Source: an uncultured Tateyamaria sp. | GTDB lineage: Bacteria > Pseudomonadota > Alphaproteobacteria > Rhodobacterales > Rhodobacteraceae | DNA: 64,000 nucleotides | Assembly: GCF_947503045.1 (NCBI RefSeq) | Contig: NZ_CANNCF010000002.1 | Location: 961,501-1,025,500, forward strand | Direction of reading: 5' to 3' | Shown here: positions 9,108 to 17,546 of the stretch, piece by piece | Numbering within the stretch: the stretch's first letter is position 1 | Layout of the letters: each line of letters starts with the position of its first letter | Position numbers and translations under genes: made by a program | The notes under the pieces: generated by a model | Database searches by the model: none | What the model saw: the letters and a program-made list of their open reading frames with translations, nothing else | Told to the model about the DNA's origin: nothing

Positions 9108-9369
9108 AACCGGTCGTAGATAAAAAACTGCGAAACCGATGGGCCGACGCTCCGTTGCATGCATTTTTTACACAACGCAGAAAGCGGATCGGTGATCGTT
9201 CCGAATTCATGTTCCGGTCGCTTCTCGCCGATGATGCATTGACACCACGATAGTGTGCAGTCGCAGACGTATGTTCCGCGCTCTTTATCGGCTATTCACT
9301 TCCCCAATTTCTCAATTCATGTATCCATCCAAGCGTGAGAGGTTCAATCGATAAGCCCGGGAGAGCGTC
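9108..9369. other. Intergenic region, fliP end to pobA
   Basis: 262 bp with no gene. It contains a T-run (9167-9172) but no clear stem before it, and GTTCCG twice, 12 bp apart (near 9199 and 9211), which could be part of a pobA regulatory site. No pobR-type regulator gene is in the window. GGGAG lies upstream of the pobA ATG. This is also the left junction of the catabolic block; I saw no direct repeat shared with the right junction. Confidence 0.5.
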
Positions 9370-10539
9370 ATGAGGACTCAGGTTGCGATTATTGGAGGCG
9401 GGCCATCGGGGCTTTTGCTGGCGCAGCTTTTGTTTGCCCGCGGGATCGAAAGCGTCGTGCTGGAACGCAAAACAAAAGAATATGTGTTGGGTCGCATACG
9501 CGCGGGCGTTCTCGAACAGGGATTTGTCAGTCTGATGGAAGAAGCGGGATGTGCCGACCGTCTGCATGCCGAAGGGATCCCTCACAACGGCACTTTGATA
9601 TCATATGGGGAAGAGATATTTCGCGTGGATTTCACGCGCCACACCGGCTCGCCAGTGATGGTCTATGGGCAGACTGAGGTGACGCGTGACTTGTATCAAG
9701 CCCGCGAAGAGGTTGGCGGGCACATTGAATTTACGGTCGAAAATGTTGTCATCCACGGTGCGGACGGTGACGCCCCACATGTCACATACACCGTGGATGG
9801 TGTCGCGCGTCGCATTGATTGCGATTTCGTCGTGGGCTGTGATGGTTTTCATGGGGTCAGCCGCCAAACGATCCCGGCGGACGTACGCAAAGAGTATGAA
9901 AAACTGTACCCTTTCGGTTGGTTGGGCATCCTTTCCGAAACTCCACCCGTCAATCGTGAACTGATCTACGCCAATTCGCCACGTGGATTTGCGTTGTGTT
10001 CGATGCGCAACGAAAACCTGAGCCGATACTATATTCAGTGCTCCCTCGACGACACACCCGAAGACTGGTCGGACGAGGCGTTTTGGGACGAACTCAAATG
10101 CCGGATTCCGGCAGAAGTTGCAGCAAAATTGGTCACAGGCCCAAGTATCGAGAAATCCATTGCGCCACTGCGGTCTTTTGTGACCGAACCGATGCGCTGG
10201 GGTCGGTTGTTCTTGTGTGGCGACGCGGCCCACATTGTGCCCCCGACCGGGGCCAAGGGGTTGAACACGGCCGCCTCGGATGTCCACTACCTCTACAATG
10301 GCCTGCGCGACTTCTATGAGAATGACAGCACTGCCGGGATCGACAGCTATTCGGAAAAAGCCCTGGCCCGCGTTTGGAAAGCAGAACGGTTCAGCTGGTG
10401 GTTCTCGTCCTTGATGCACACATATCCGGACCAGTCAGGATTTGATTTGAAAATGCAGCAGGCTGAAATTGATTTCCTCCGAACCAACACCGCAGCGCAG
10501 CAGGCGATGGCGGAAAACTATGTGGGCCTGCCTTATTGA
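9370..10539 (+). CDS. pobA: 4-hydroxybenzoate 3-monooxygenase
   Basis: PobA is the cytoplasmic FAD enzyme that hydroxylates 4-hydroxybenzoate to protocatechuate using NADPH and oxygen. The 389 residues match the usual family length. Visible motifs: FAD dinucleotide fold IIGGGPSGLLLAQLL near the N-terminus, the NADPH/FAD contact region around DFVVGCDGFHG, and the flavin-binding LFLCGDAAHIVPPTGAKGLNTAASDV near residue 280. Its product feeds the pcaH/pcaG dioxygenase just downstream. The 75 bp before pcaC contain no evident terminator, so all four genes may be one operon. Confidence 0.96.
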   Translation: MRTQVAIIGGGPSGLLLAQLLFARGIESVVLERKTKEYVLGRIRAGVLEQGFVSLMEEAGCADRLHAEGIPHNGTLISYGEEIFRVDFTRHTGSPVMVYGQTEVTRDLYQAREEVGGHIEFTVENVVIHGADGDAPHVTYTVDGVARRIDCDFVVGCDGFHGVSRQTIPADVRKEYEKLYPFGWLGILSETPPVNRELIYANSPRGFALCSMRNENLSRYYIQCSLDDTPEDWSDEAFWDELKCRIPAEVAAKLVTGPSIEKSIAPLRSFVTEPMRWGRLFLCGDAAHIVPPTGAKGLNTAASDVHYLYNGLRDFYENDSTAGIDSYSEKALARVWKAERFSWWFSSLMHTYPDQSGFDLKMQQAEIDFLRTNTAAQQAMAENYVGLPY

Positions 10540-10614
10540 TGGTTAACATCCTCTTACATCCATACGGTGGCGGCTTTTCCGGCCAATCAAAATCTCTGTC
10601 AGAAGGACAATGCC

Positions 10615-10995
10615 ATGTCTGATCGTTTCAAGGTGGGCCAGGCCACGCGTCGTTCTGTTCTGGGCGACATGCATGTCGACCGGGCCGAGGCCGACCAGTC
10701 ATCCTTTGACGTCCCGTTTCAGACGCTGATCACCGAGGGCGCTTGGGGCACGTTGTGGTCGGATGATACCATCAGCAAACGGGAACGTTCGATGCTGACG
10801 CTTTCCCTGTTGGCGGCGACAGGGAATTTCGAGGAAATCCCAATGCATATCCGGGCAACCGCCAACACGGGCGCCAGCCCCGAGGATGTTATGCAAGCAT
10901 TTTTGCACGTGGCCGTTTATGCGGGGGTGCCCAAGGCGAACCATGCGATCAAACTGGCCAAACAGACTTATGCCGAGATGGGAGTCACTTTATGA
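10615..10995 (+). CDS. pcaC: 4-carboxymuconolactone decarboxylase
   Basis: PcaC decarboxylates gamma-carboxymuconolactone in the beta-ketoadipate pathway. The 126-residue product has the carboxymuconolactone-decarboxylase fold signatures [25 protein letters not shown], the helix with [30 protein letters not shown], and [20 protein letters not shown] start at ATG 10615 because AGAAGGA lies 7 nt upstream and the family begins this way; an upstream in-frame start would add an unlikely tail. The stop overlaps the pcaH start (ATGA). Confidence 0.95.
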   Translation: MSDRFKVGQATRRSVLGDMHVDRAEADQSSFDVPFQTLITEGAWGTLWSDDTISKRERSMLTLSLLAATGNFEEIPMHIRATANTGASPEDVMQAFLHVAVYAGVPKANHAIKLAKQTYAEMGVTL

Positions 10996-11738
10996 GCGCC
11001 CAAAACACACCGACAAGGCAGGGTGGTTTTTTTCCGCGTGACCGGACCTGGCAACCCGATGCGCTGACACCATCATACAAGACGAGCGTCAAACGAAGCC
11101 CTCAGGCTGCTTTGCTGTCTTTCCCGACCACCCTCAGCGAGGAAACGGCGCCCCTGTTTGGGCATGGCCTGCTTGGCAAGCTGGACAACGACCTGATCCA
11201 CAACTTTGCAAAGGCTGGTGAAAGCGCGATAGGTCCGCGTATCATCGTGCATGGACGCGTTCTGGATGAGAACGGTCGCGGTGTCCCAGATGCCCTGCTG
11301 GAGGTTTGGCAGGCCAATGCCGGGGGGCGTTATCGCCACAAGAAGGAGAGTTATCTGGCGCCTCTGGACCCGAATTTTGGTGGTTGCGGACGCGCGATCA
11401 CAGGTGAGGACGGCAGCTATGAGCTCGCCACCATTCAGCCCGGTCCATATCCTTGGCCCAATGGCCCGAACGATTGGCGACCTGCGCACATTCACTTTTC
11501 CATATTTGGCCACAGCTTTGCGCAGCGTTTGATCACCCAGATGTATTTCGAGGGTGATCCGCATATCAAACTGTGTCCCATCGTCGGCGTCCTGAAATCC
11601 CAGGATGCAGTCGATGCGTTGACAGCACCACTGGACATGAACCGCACGGTCCCGATGGACAGCCGTGCGTTTAAGTTTGATATCGTGCTGCGCGGACGAC
11701 GCCAGTCCTACTTTGAAAATCGCCCGGAAGGTCTTTGA
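10992..11738 (+). CDS. pcaH: Protocatechuate 3,4-dioxygenase beta subunit
   Basis: This subunit carries the non-haem Fe(III) that cleaves protocatechuate between the two hydroxyls. In the 248 residues the iron ligands expected for the family are all in place: Tyr in [11 protein letters not shown], Tyr in [12 protein letters not shown], and the two His of PAHIHFS. The N-terminal segment ([24 protein letters not shown]) is the usual beta-subunit start. It overlaps pcaC by 4 nt and ends 2 nt before the pcaG start. Confidence 0.97.
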   Translation: MSAQNTPTRQGGFFPRDRTWQPDALTPSYKTSVKRSPQAALLSFPTTLSEETAPLFGHGLLGKLDNDLIHNFAKAGESAIGPRIIVHGRVLDENGRGVPDALLEVWQANAGGRYRHKKESYLAPLDPNFGGCGRAITGEDGSYELATIQPGPYPWPNGPNDWRPAHIHFSIFGHSFAQRLITQMYFEGDPHIKLCPIVGVLKSQDAVDALTAPLDMNRTVPMDSRAFKFDIVLRGRRQSYFENRPEGL

Positions 11739-11740
11739 TC

Positions 11741-12355
11741 ATGGCGCAAAAATTGAATTACTTGCGTGAAAGTCCAAGCCAGACTGGCGGGCCTTATGTG
11801 CATATTGGCTGCACTCCCAATTTCACAGGGATCGGCATGTATGGCGGAGACCTTGGCACGTCGATGAAAACAGGGCCGGTTCAAGGCACGGAAATTAGCA
11901 TCAAGGGCACAGTCTTTGATGGGACCGGAACCCCGTTGCGCGACGCAATGATCGAAATCTGGCAACCAGACGCGGCAGGTCTGTTTCCCTCTGCCAATGA
12001 AACGCGCGGAACGGCAGACCCCCACTTTACCGGTTGGGGGCGGTCTCCGGGCGATATGGAAACCGGTGAATTCACGTTCGAAACTGTCAAGCCGGGTGCC
12101 GTCCCTTTCCCGGACGGACGCATGCAGGCCCCTCATATTAACGCATGGATCGTAGCGCGCGGCATCAATGTCGGTTTGCACACCCGCATCTATTTCGAGG
12201 ATGAAGCGGAGGCCAATGTAACCGATCCAATCCTGACCCGAATCGAGCATCAAAACCGTATTCCGACCCTGCTGGCCAAACCGGAAGGTGTTGGGAGCTA
12301 CCGGTTCGACATTCATCTGCAAGGTCCGCTCGAGACCATCTTTTTCGATATGTGA
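11741..12355 (+). CDS. pcaG: Protocatechuate 3,4-dioxygenase alpha subunit
   Basis: The structural partner of PcaH in the oligomeric dioxygenase. The 204-residue product has the same intradiol-dioxygenase fold (GTPLRDAMIEIWQPDAAG, then APHINAWIVARGINVGLHTRIYFEDE) but lacks the Tyr/His iron ligands, as expected of alpha subunits. Start ATG 11741 with GGAAGG 8 nt upstream; an in-frame TTG two codons earlier overlaps the pcaH stop and is less likely. pcaB, pcaD and pcaIJF are not found here, so the pathway must be completed elsewhere in the genome. Confidence 0.96.
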   Translation: MAQKLNYLRESPSQTGGPYVHIGCTPNFTGIGMYGGDLGTSMKTGPVQGTEISIKGTVFDGTGTPLRDAMIEIWQPDAAGLFPSANETRGTADPHFTGWGRSPGDMETGEFTFETVKPGAVPFPDGRMQAPHINAWIVARGINVGLHTRIYFEDEAEANVTDPILTRIEHQNRIPTLLAKPEGVGSYRFDIHLQGPLETIFFDM

Positions 12356-12486
12356 GAACCCGACATTCGCACCCGTATGTACGAGCTGGACTTACCAAAT
12401 ACGTGACAGAAAAACGTGAGCGTGCAGGTTGATCTCTGCGCTCCGGGCAGTTCAAATCTCGGGTTCATTCGGCATGCGGTCAATAA

Positions 12487-12500
12487 TGCAACCGGTTGCA
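12487..12500. promoter_or_regulatory. LacI-type operator, copy 1 (TGCAACCGGTTGCA)
   Basis: A perfect 14-bp palindrome with the central CG typical of LacI-family operators, 56 bp before the iolI-like gene that opens the importer operon. The same 14-mer recurs at 20738-20751. The LacI regulator encoded at 16548 is the natural candidate to bind both; that link is inference. Confidence 0.75.
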
Positions 12501-12556
12501 AAATAAATCAATGACGATAAGGTGGGCGCATTCCGAGTGGAGAATCGTCGCCCCTT

Positions 12557-13396
12557 ATGCAGCCGATTGGCATAAATCATATGACTACGCCGAACCGTTC
12601 GGTGGACGCGCTGCTGGACCTTGCCGCCAGGCTTGGCGCGTTTGGCGTTGAGCTGCGAAACGATCTAGGCCGCGACATTTTTGGCGGCCACTCACCTCAG
12701 GATGTCGGTCAGCAGGCGTCAGAACGTGGTTTGAAAATTCTGGCCGTCGCAGAGATCAAGGCGTTCAACAGCCCCGATGTGGACATGCAAAAAGCAAAGG
12801 CGCTGATCCGTCAGGCACAGGCCTGTGGCGCGTTGGGCGTCGCCCTGATCCCTGCCGTGCTGACCCATGAAACCGCGCGCGACGTGCAAAGAGAAATGTT
12901 GAGAACCAGCCTGACACGCCTGCGCCCGTTGCTTGAAGAACATCAGCAGGTTGGGCTGATCGAGCCGATTGGCTTTGGCACCAGCACCCTGCGTTTCAAA
13001 CAAGATGTGGCCGATGTGCTGCACGCTATAGGCCGCCCCGCATGCTTTGGGATCATCCACGACACTTTCCATCACTGCCTTGCGGAATCGGACACGCTGC
13101 AGGCTGACCTGACGATGCTGATGCATATCTCCGGTGTCGATGATCCAGCGCCACAAGTGGACGAATTGGAGGACAAACACCGGGTTCTGGTCGGTCCCCG
13201 AGACCGTCTCGGATCAGTGGCGCAAATCAAGGCGCTTGCTGACAATGGCTATGACGGTCCGATCTCGTTCGAGGCCTTTGCACCCGACATTCACAACCTC
13301 ACCGACCCGTCCGCCGCATTGGCCGGGTCCATTGATCATATTGCGCACAGCCTTGCCGAAAATGCAGGGCGGGTGCGCGCAACCGAAACGCTCTGA
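12557..13396 (+). CDS. IolI-like 2-keto-myo-inositol isomerase (xylose-isomerase-like TIM barrel)
   Basis: A 279-residue TIM-barrel protein resembling Bacillus IolI in order of motifs: first strand PIGINHMTT, GVELRND, ILAVAEIKAFN, LIEPIGF, GIIHDTFHH, then MLMHISGVDD with the downstream VLVGPRDRLGSVAQIKALADNGYDGPISFEAF. The Glu, Asp/His, His and final Glu are placed to bind the catalytic divalent metal. IolI converts 2-keto-myo-inositol to 1-keto-D-chiro-inositol, which allows chiro-inositol to enter the pathway; that exact activity here is inferred. The annotated ATG keeps the first barrel strand, although GGAG is about 15 nt upstream. It heads the importer operon. Confidence 0.72.
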   Translation: MQPIGINHMTTPNRSVDALLDLAARLGAFGVELRNDLGRDIFGGHSPQDVGQQASERGLKILAVAEIKAFNSPDVDMQKAKALIRQAQACGALGVALIPAVLTHETARDVQREMLRTSLTRLRPLLEEHQQVGLIEPIGFGTSTLRFKQDVADVLHAIGRPACFGIIHDTFHHCLAESDTLQADLTMLMHISGVDDPAPQVDELEDKHRVLVGPRDRLGSVAQIKALADNGYDGPISFEAFAPDIHNLTDPSAALAGSIDHIAHSLAENAGRVRATETL

Positions 13397-13454
13397 AAAT
13401 GAGCCAACCCGGCTTAATCAATCGTGTGCCGGGCACGAACCTAGGGAGAAGAAC

Positions 13455-14390
13455 ATGAACAAATTTCTATTGGCCGCCGGTATAACGGCACTGATGGCGA
13501 CAACCGCGATGGCTGAAACCATCGGCGTGTCTGTTGCACGTTTTGACGACAACGGCCTGACCATCATGCGCAACGGCATGACATCGCACGCCGATACGCT
13601 GGACGGCGTGGACCTGCAGGTCGAAGATGCACAGGACGATGTGGCACGCCAGCTTGACCAGATCAACAACTTCATCGCGTCCGGCGTTGACGCCATCATC
13701 GTGAACGCGGTTGATACAAACGCGACCGAAGCGATGTCGAACGCCGCCGCCTCTGCCGGTGTTCCGCTGGTCTACGTAAACCGCCAGCCGATCAACATGG
13801 ACACGTTGCCAGAAGGTCAGGCGTTCGTGGCCTCCAACGAAATCGAATCCGGCACACTCGCAGCATTCCGCATGTGCCAGGATCTGCGCGCGCAGGGTAA
13901 GTCCGGCGGCGCCAAGGCGTATATGCTGATGGGTCAGCTATCCAACCAGGCCGCAGTCCAACGTTCCAAGGACTTCCACGACGTGATCGGCATGGACATG
14001 TGCAACTTCATCGAGCTGATCGACGAGCAGACGGCCAACTGGTCCCGTGACGAAGCGCAGGATTTGATGACCAACTGGATTTCTTCGGGCGAGCCGTTTG
14101 ACGCAGTCTTCGGCAACAACGACGAAATGGCCATCGGCGCCATTCAGGCGATGAAGTCCGCAGGCATGTCCATGGACGATGTGGTTGTGGGCGGTGTGGA
14201 CGCCACACCGGACGCACTGGTTGCGATGGCCGCAGGCGACATGGACGTGACCGTGTTCCAGGACCTTGCAGGTCAAGGTGCCGGTTCCATCGACACAGCG
14301 CTCAAGCTGGCACGTGGCGAGGATGTCGACAAGACAGTCTTCATCCCCTTCAAGCTGGTGACGCCTGAAAACCTGGCTGACTTCCAGTAG
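13455..14390 (+). CDS. Periplasmic sugar/inositol-binding protein of ABC importer
   Basis: The 311-residue product has a signal peptide (cleavage after ATTAMA) and the periplasmic-binding-protein type I fold: N-lobe start ETIGVSVARFDDNGLTIMRNGM, IASGVDAIIVNAVDT, VYVNRQP, QAAVQRSKDFHDVI, AVFGNNDEMAIGAIQAMKSAG and VVVGGVDATPDALVAM. It resembles IbpA-type inositol-binding proteins. The start follows AGGGAGAAG. Placement between an IolI-like isomerase and a sugar permease, under the shared operator, supports inositol as ligand. A pentose ligand is possible; the sequence alone does not decide. Confidence 0.88.
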   Translation: MNKFLLAAGITALMATTAMAETIGVSVARFDDNGLTIMRNGMTSHADTLDGVDLQVEDAQDDVARQLDQINNFIASGVDAIIVNAVDTNATEAMSNAAASAGVPLVYVNRQPINMDTLPEGQAFVASNEIESGTLAAFRMCQDLRAQGKSGGAKAYMLMGQLSNQAAVQRSKDFHDVIGMDMCNFIELIDEQTANWSRDEAQDLMTNWISSGEPFDAVFGNNDEMAIGAIQAMKSAGMSMDDVVVGGVDATPDALVAMAAGDMDVTVFQDLAGQGAGSIDTALKLARGEDVDKTVFIPFKLVTPENLADFQ

Positions 14391-14402
14391 ACTAAAATAA
14401 CG

Positions 14403-14427
14403 TGGGCGGCGCTTGCAGTGCCGCCCA
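14403..14427 (+). terminator. GC-rich stem-loop after the binding-protein gene
   Basis: An 8-bp perfect stem (TGGGCGGC / GCCGCCCA) around a 9-nt loop, followed by ATATTT, 12 bp after the binding-protein stop. Such intercistronic hairpins commonly reduce read-through into permease genes or protect the upstream mRNA, giving more binding protein than membrane components. Confidence 0.7.
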
Positions 14428-14478
14428 TATTTCTAACGCCCATCAGGGCAGCCCGAATTGGGCCAAAGAGGGAATAGG

Positions 14479-15561
14479 ATGTCCGATACATCACAAGGAA
14501 CCGGTGGGCTCGCCTTCGATTCCAAAAAGAGATCTTGGCCCAATGAGCTGAATATCTTTTTCGCACTGATCATCATCGTGGTGATCTTTGAAATTCTCGG
14601 GCAGACGCTGCCTTACATGAACGATCAGAGCTTTCTGTTCGACACGCGTGATCGCTTCGACACCATCTTTAACGAAGCCCGGCTGCGCATCATCATTCTG
14701 CAGGTTTCGATCATCGGGATCATCGCGCTGGGCGTGACGCAGGTCATCATCACTGCAGGCATCGATCTGTCATCGGGCCCTTTGGTGGGTGCGACGGCGA
14801 TGATCGTGATGTCCTTTGCACAGACCGAACTGGTCAACGGAAACCTGAACCCCAACCCGGTTCTGGGAACATGGGCTTTTGATTTGCCGGTGTTGATACC
14901 GGTCATTGTCGGGCTCGCCTTTGGGGCCTTCATAGGGGCGATCAACGGATCGCTCATCGCATACACGCGCATCCCGCCCTTCATCGCGACACTGGGCATG
15001 TTCCTGATCTGCCGCGGCATCGCGCAGGCCTGGACGCGGGGCAAGCCCGTGTCCTTCCCGACCGAGGGCTACGCCGCTCTCGGCAAAGGGATGATGCCGG
15101 TCTTCTGGTTTCTGGCTCTGGCGATCTTGTGTCACGTTTTGCTGCGCTACACGCTTTACGGCAAGCACACCTACGCCATCGGCTCCAACGAGGATGCCGC
15201 GCGCATGTCCGGCATCAACGTGCAACGCCACAAGGTGCTGGTCTACATGATCGCCTCGATGCTGGCGGCTTTTGCGGCTGTGATCCTGAGTTCGAAAAAC
15301 CTCACGGCCCAATCCGGCATGGGGATCTTTTACGAACTTTACGCAATTGCGATGGCCGTGATCGGTGGCGTCAGCCTCACAGGTGGGCGCGGATCGATCG
15401 TCGGGACCGTGCTGGGGGCCATGGTCTTTGGTGTTATCCAATCCGGTTTCACCTACATCAAGCTCGACGCGTTCTATCAGTTGATGGCGATGGGCGGAAT
15501 TATCATCAGTGCGGTGGTCTTGGACAAAATGCGCCAAGAACGCGCGTTGTTACGCAGCTAG
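14479..15561 (+). CDS. ABC sugar/inositol importer permease
   Basis: A 360-residue membrane protein of the ribose/inositol permease family (BPD_transp_2), with about nine or ten hydrophobic segments and signatures IIALGVTQVIITAGIDLSSGPLVG, GAFIGAINGSLIAYTRIPPFIATLGM and the EAA-like loop GSNEDAARMSGINVQRHKVLVYM. It transports the ligand of the upstream binding protein. Start ATG 14479, after an AGAGGGAATAGG region; the upstream TTG in frame would place the ribosome site inside the protein. The ATPase gene follows after 10 nt. Confidence 0.9.
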   Translation: MSDTSQGTGGLAFDSKKRSWPNELNIFFALIIIVVIFEILGQTLPYMNDQSFLFDTRDRFDTIFNEARLRIIILQVSIIGIIALGVTQVIITAGIDLSSGPLVGATAMIVMSFAQTELVNGNLNPNPVLGTWAFDLPVLIPVIVGLAFGAFIGAINGSLIAYTRIPPFIATLGMFLICRGIAQAWTRGKPVSFPTEGYAALGKGMMPVFWFLALAILCHVLLRYTLYGKHTYAIGSNEDAARMSGINVQRHKVLVYMIASMLAAFAAVILSSKNLTAQSGMGIFYELYAIAMAVIGGVSLTGGRGSIVGTVLGAMVFGVIQSGFTYIKLDAFYQLMAMGGIIISAVVLDKMRQERALLRS

Positions 15562-15571
15562 GGGGCACGTC

Positions 15572-16345
15572 ATGAGCGACATTATTCTACAAACCGAAGG
15601 CCTCACCAAACACTACGGTGGCGTGCACGCGCTGAACGACGCCGACTTTACCCTAAAAAAGGGAGAGCACGTGGCGATCATGGGTGACAACGGCGCGGGC
15701 AAATCCACATTTGTGCGCCAGATCACCGGGGTCGAACAGCGCACGAGCGGCAAGATCACATTCGATGGGAATGAGGTCCACTTTTCTGGCCCCATCGATG
15801 CACGTGAGGCGGGCATTGAAACCGTGTTCCAGACACTTGCACTGGCCGATGATCTGGACGTGCCCGACAACCTGTTTCTGGGCCGTGAAAAGACCAAGCT
15901 GAACTGGCTCGGCCCATTCCGCTTTCTCGACTACAAGGCCATGCGGCGCGAAACCATCGAAGGGCTCGAGCGAACGGGGGTGAAAATCCCTAACATCCGC
16001 AACACGATCGCCAACATGTCAGGCGGTCAGCGCCAATGTGTGGCCATCGCCCGCACGGCAACCTTTGCCTCAAAATTGACCATCATGGACGAACCCACGG
16101 CAGCTTTGGGCGTTCAGGAAACGGCGCAGGTTGAAAACATCATCCGCACGTTGAAAGAACAGGGTGAACCACTCATTCTGGTCAGCCACAACATGCGGCA
16201 GGTGTTCGATCTGGTAGATCGTATCATTGTCTTCCGGCGCGGTCGGATCGTGGCGAACCTGAACAAAGAAGACACGGACGGCAACGATGTGGTGTCCTAC
16301 ATTACCGGTGCAAAAACCGGTGCGGAGTATGAAGGCGCAGCGTGA
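15572..16345 (+). CDS. ABC sugar/inositol importer ATPase
   Basis: The 257-residue product is a single ABC domain: Walker A GDNGAGKST, Q-loop near VFQTLAL, signature MSGGQRQCVAIAR, Walker B LTIMDEPTAALG and switch His in LVSHNM. It has one nucleotide-binding domain, unlike the double-domain RbsA/MglA proteins, which is common in alphaproteobacterial inositol and sugar importers. The start at ATG 15572 follows a GGGGGCA stretch. Its stop overlaps the GTG start of the next small gene. Confidence 0.93.
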   Translation: MSDIILQTEGLTKHYGGVHALNDADFTLKKGEHVAIMGDNGAGKSTFVRQITGVEQRTSGKITFDGNEVHFSGPIDAREAGIETVFQTLALADDLDVPDNLFLGREKTKLNWLGPFRFLDYKAMRRETIEGLERTGVKIPNIRNTIANMSGGQRQCVAIARTATFASKLTIMDEPTAALGVQETAQVENIIRTLKEQGEPLILVSHNMRQVFDLVDRIIVFRRGRIVANLNKEDTDGNDVVSYITGAKTGAEYEGAA

Positions 16346-16539
16346 AATTCTTCGACTTTACAGACCCGTTCTTTGCACCTGTCTGGATCAGGGTTTGTGT
16401 CGTGGCTGTCTGCGTCCTTTGGGGCCTGTTTGAATTGGCCACCGGACAGGTCGTCTGGGCAGTTGTCTTTTTCGGGATGGGCGCGTTGTCGGGCTGGCGG
16501 TTCTGCGTCAACGACTATGACCGCGATACGGACGGGTAG
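16342..16539 (+). CDS. Small two-helix membrane protein in the inositol importer operon
   Basis: A 65-residue protein starting at GTG inside the ATPase stop (GTGA) and ending 8 nt before the LacI start, so it is embedded in the operon. Two hydrophobic helices (about residues 12-32 and 36-52) flank a short turn, with an acidic Asp-rich C-terminus. It matches no family I recognise. Translational coupling and operon position support a real gene; a role with the importer is inference. Confidence 0.6.
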   Translation: MKFFDFTDPFFAPVWIRVCVVAVCVLWGLFELATGQVVWAVVFFGMGALSGWRFCVNDYDRDTDG

Positions 16540-16547
16540 GGCGCGCA

Positions 16548-17546
16548 TTGGCCGTAACTCTTAAAGATGTGGCGGAACTGGCGGGTGTGTCACGCTCTGC
16601 CGTGTCGCGCACCTATACCGAAGGTGCGTCGGTCTCCGCCAAGACCCGCGAAAAGGTCCGCAAGGCCGCAGAAGATCTGGGCTATAGCCCCAATGCTCTT
16701 GCCTCGTCGCTGACCACCGGCCGCACCAAGATGATTGGGTTGGTGTCGAACAACTTTCACAACCCGATCTTTCTCGAAGTCTTTGATCTGTTCACCAAGG
16801 GCTTGCAGGACCGGGGTCTACGTCCGCTTTTGGTCAATCTCACCAACGAAACCGACGCCGCGCAATCCGTCAGGATGCTGCGCCAGTATTCGGTGGATGG
16901 CGTGATCGTGGCCTCGTCGACCCTGCCGCCCAGTTTCGCCGACGCTTTTCGTGTTGCAGGTGTGCCGGTGGTGCAGTCCTTTGGCCGTCTGATGGACAAT
17001 CCCGATGTCAGTGTGCTTGGCATTGACAATATCGCGGCGGGACGGCTGGCAGCGCAAACGCTGATCGCCCATGGATACACCCGGATCGGATTCCTCGGCG
17101 GGCCGCGCGGTGCGACCTCAACCCAGGACCGGCAATCCGGATTTCTGGGCGAAGTCGCGCGCCACAAGCACGTCGAGGCAACCACCAGTTTTGCGGCGGA
17201 ATACTCGTTCGAAGCAGGGCGCGCCGAAATGCAGCGCCTGCTTGAGGCCCCCCTCGCGCAGGCCTACTTCTGCGGCGATGACGTGCTGTCCATCGGGGTG
17301 CTGTCCGCGCTGCAATCTGCTGGTCTCGGCGTGCCGAATGACGTTGGGATCATCGGCCTCAACGACATGCAGATGGCGGGGTGGGAAAACATCAACCTGA
17401 CCACGATCCGCAACCCGATCAAGGATATCATTGCCGCGTCGATCGACATGATTTGCGCACGGGTCGAAGACAACAGCTGCCCGCCCGAGGCGCGTCTGTT
17501 CGAATGCTGCGTGGTCGAGCGCGGGACGCTCAGCCACCTAACCTAG
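16548..17546 (+). CDS. LacI-family repressor of the inositol regulon
   Basis: The 332-residue protein begins with the LacI helix-turn-helix and hinge (VTLKDVAELAGVSRSAVSRTYTEGASVS, then ALASSLTTGRTKMIGLVSNN) and continues with the periplasmic-binding-like ligand domain (DGVIVASS, VLGIDNIAAGRLAAQTLI, RIGFLGGPRG, FCGDDVLSIGVLSAL, GLNDMQMAGW). TTG start. It is probably autoregulated from the operator before the iolI-like gene and is the best candidate to bind both palindromes in the window; an inositol derivative would be the expected inducer. Its stop shares the tetramer CTAG with the stop of the converging dehydrogenase gene. Confidence 0.9.
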   Translation: MAVTLKDVAELAGVSRSAVSRTYTEGASVSAKTREKVRKAAEDLGYSPNALASSLTTGRTKMIGLVSNNFHNPIFLEVFDLFTKGLQDRGLRPLLVNLTNETDAAQSVRMLRQYSVDGVIVASSTLPPSFADAFRVAGVPVVQSFGRLMDNPDVSVLGIDNIAAGRLAAQTLIAHGYTRIGFLGGPRGATSTQDRQSGFLGEVARHKHVEATTSFAAEYSFEAGRAEMQRLLEAPLAQAYFCGDDVLSIGVLSALQSAGLGVPNDVGIIGLNDMQMAGWENINLTTIRNPIKDIIAASIDMICARVEDNSCPPEARLFECCVVERGTLSHLT

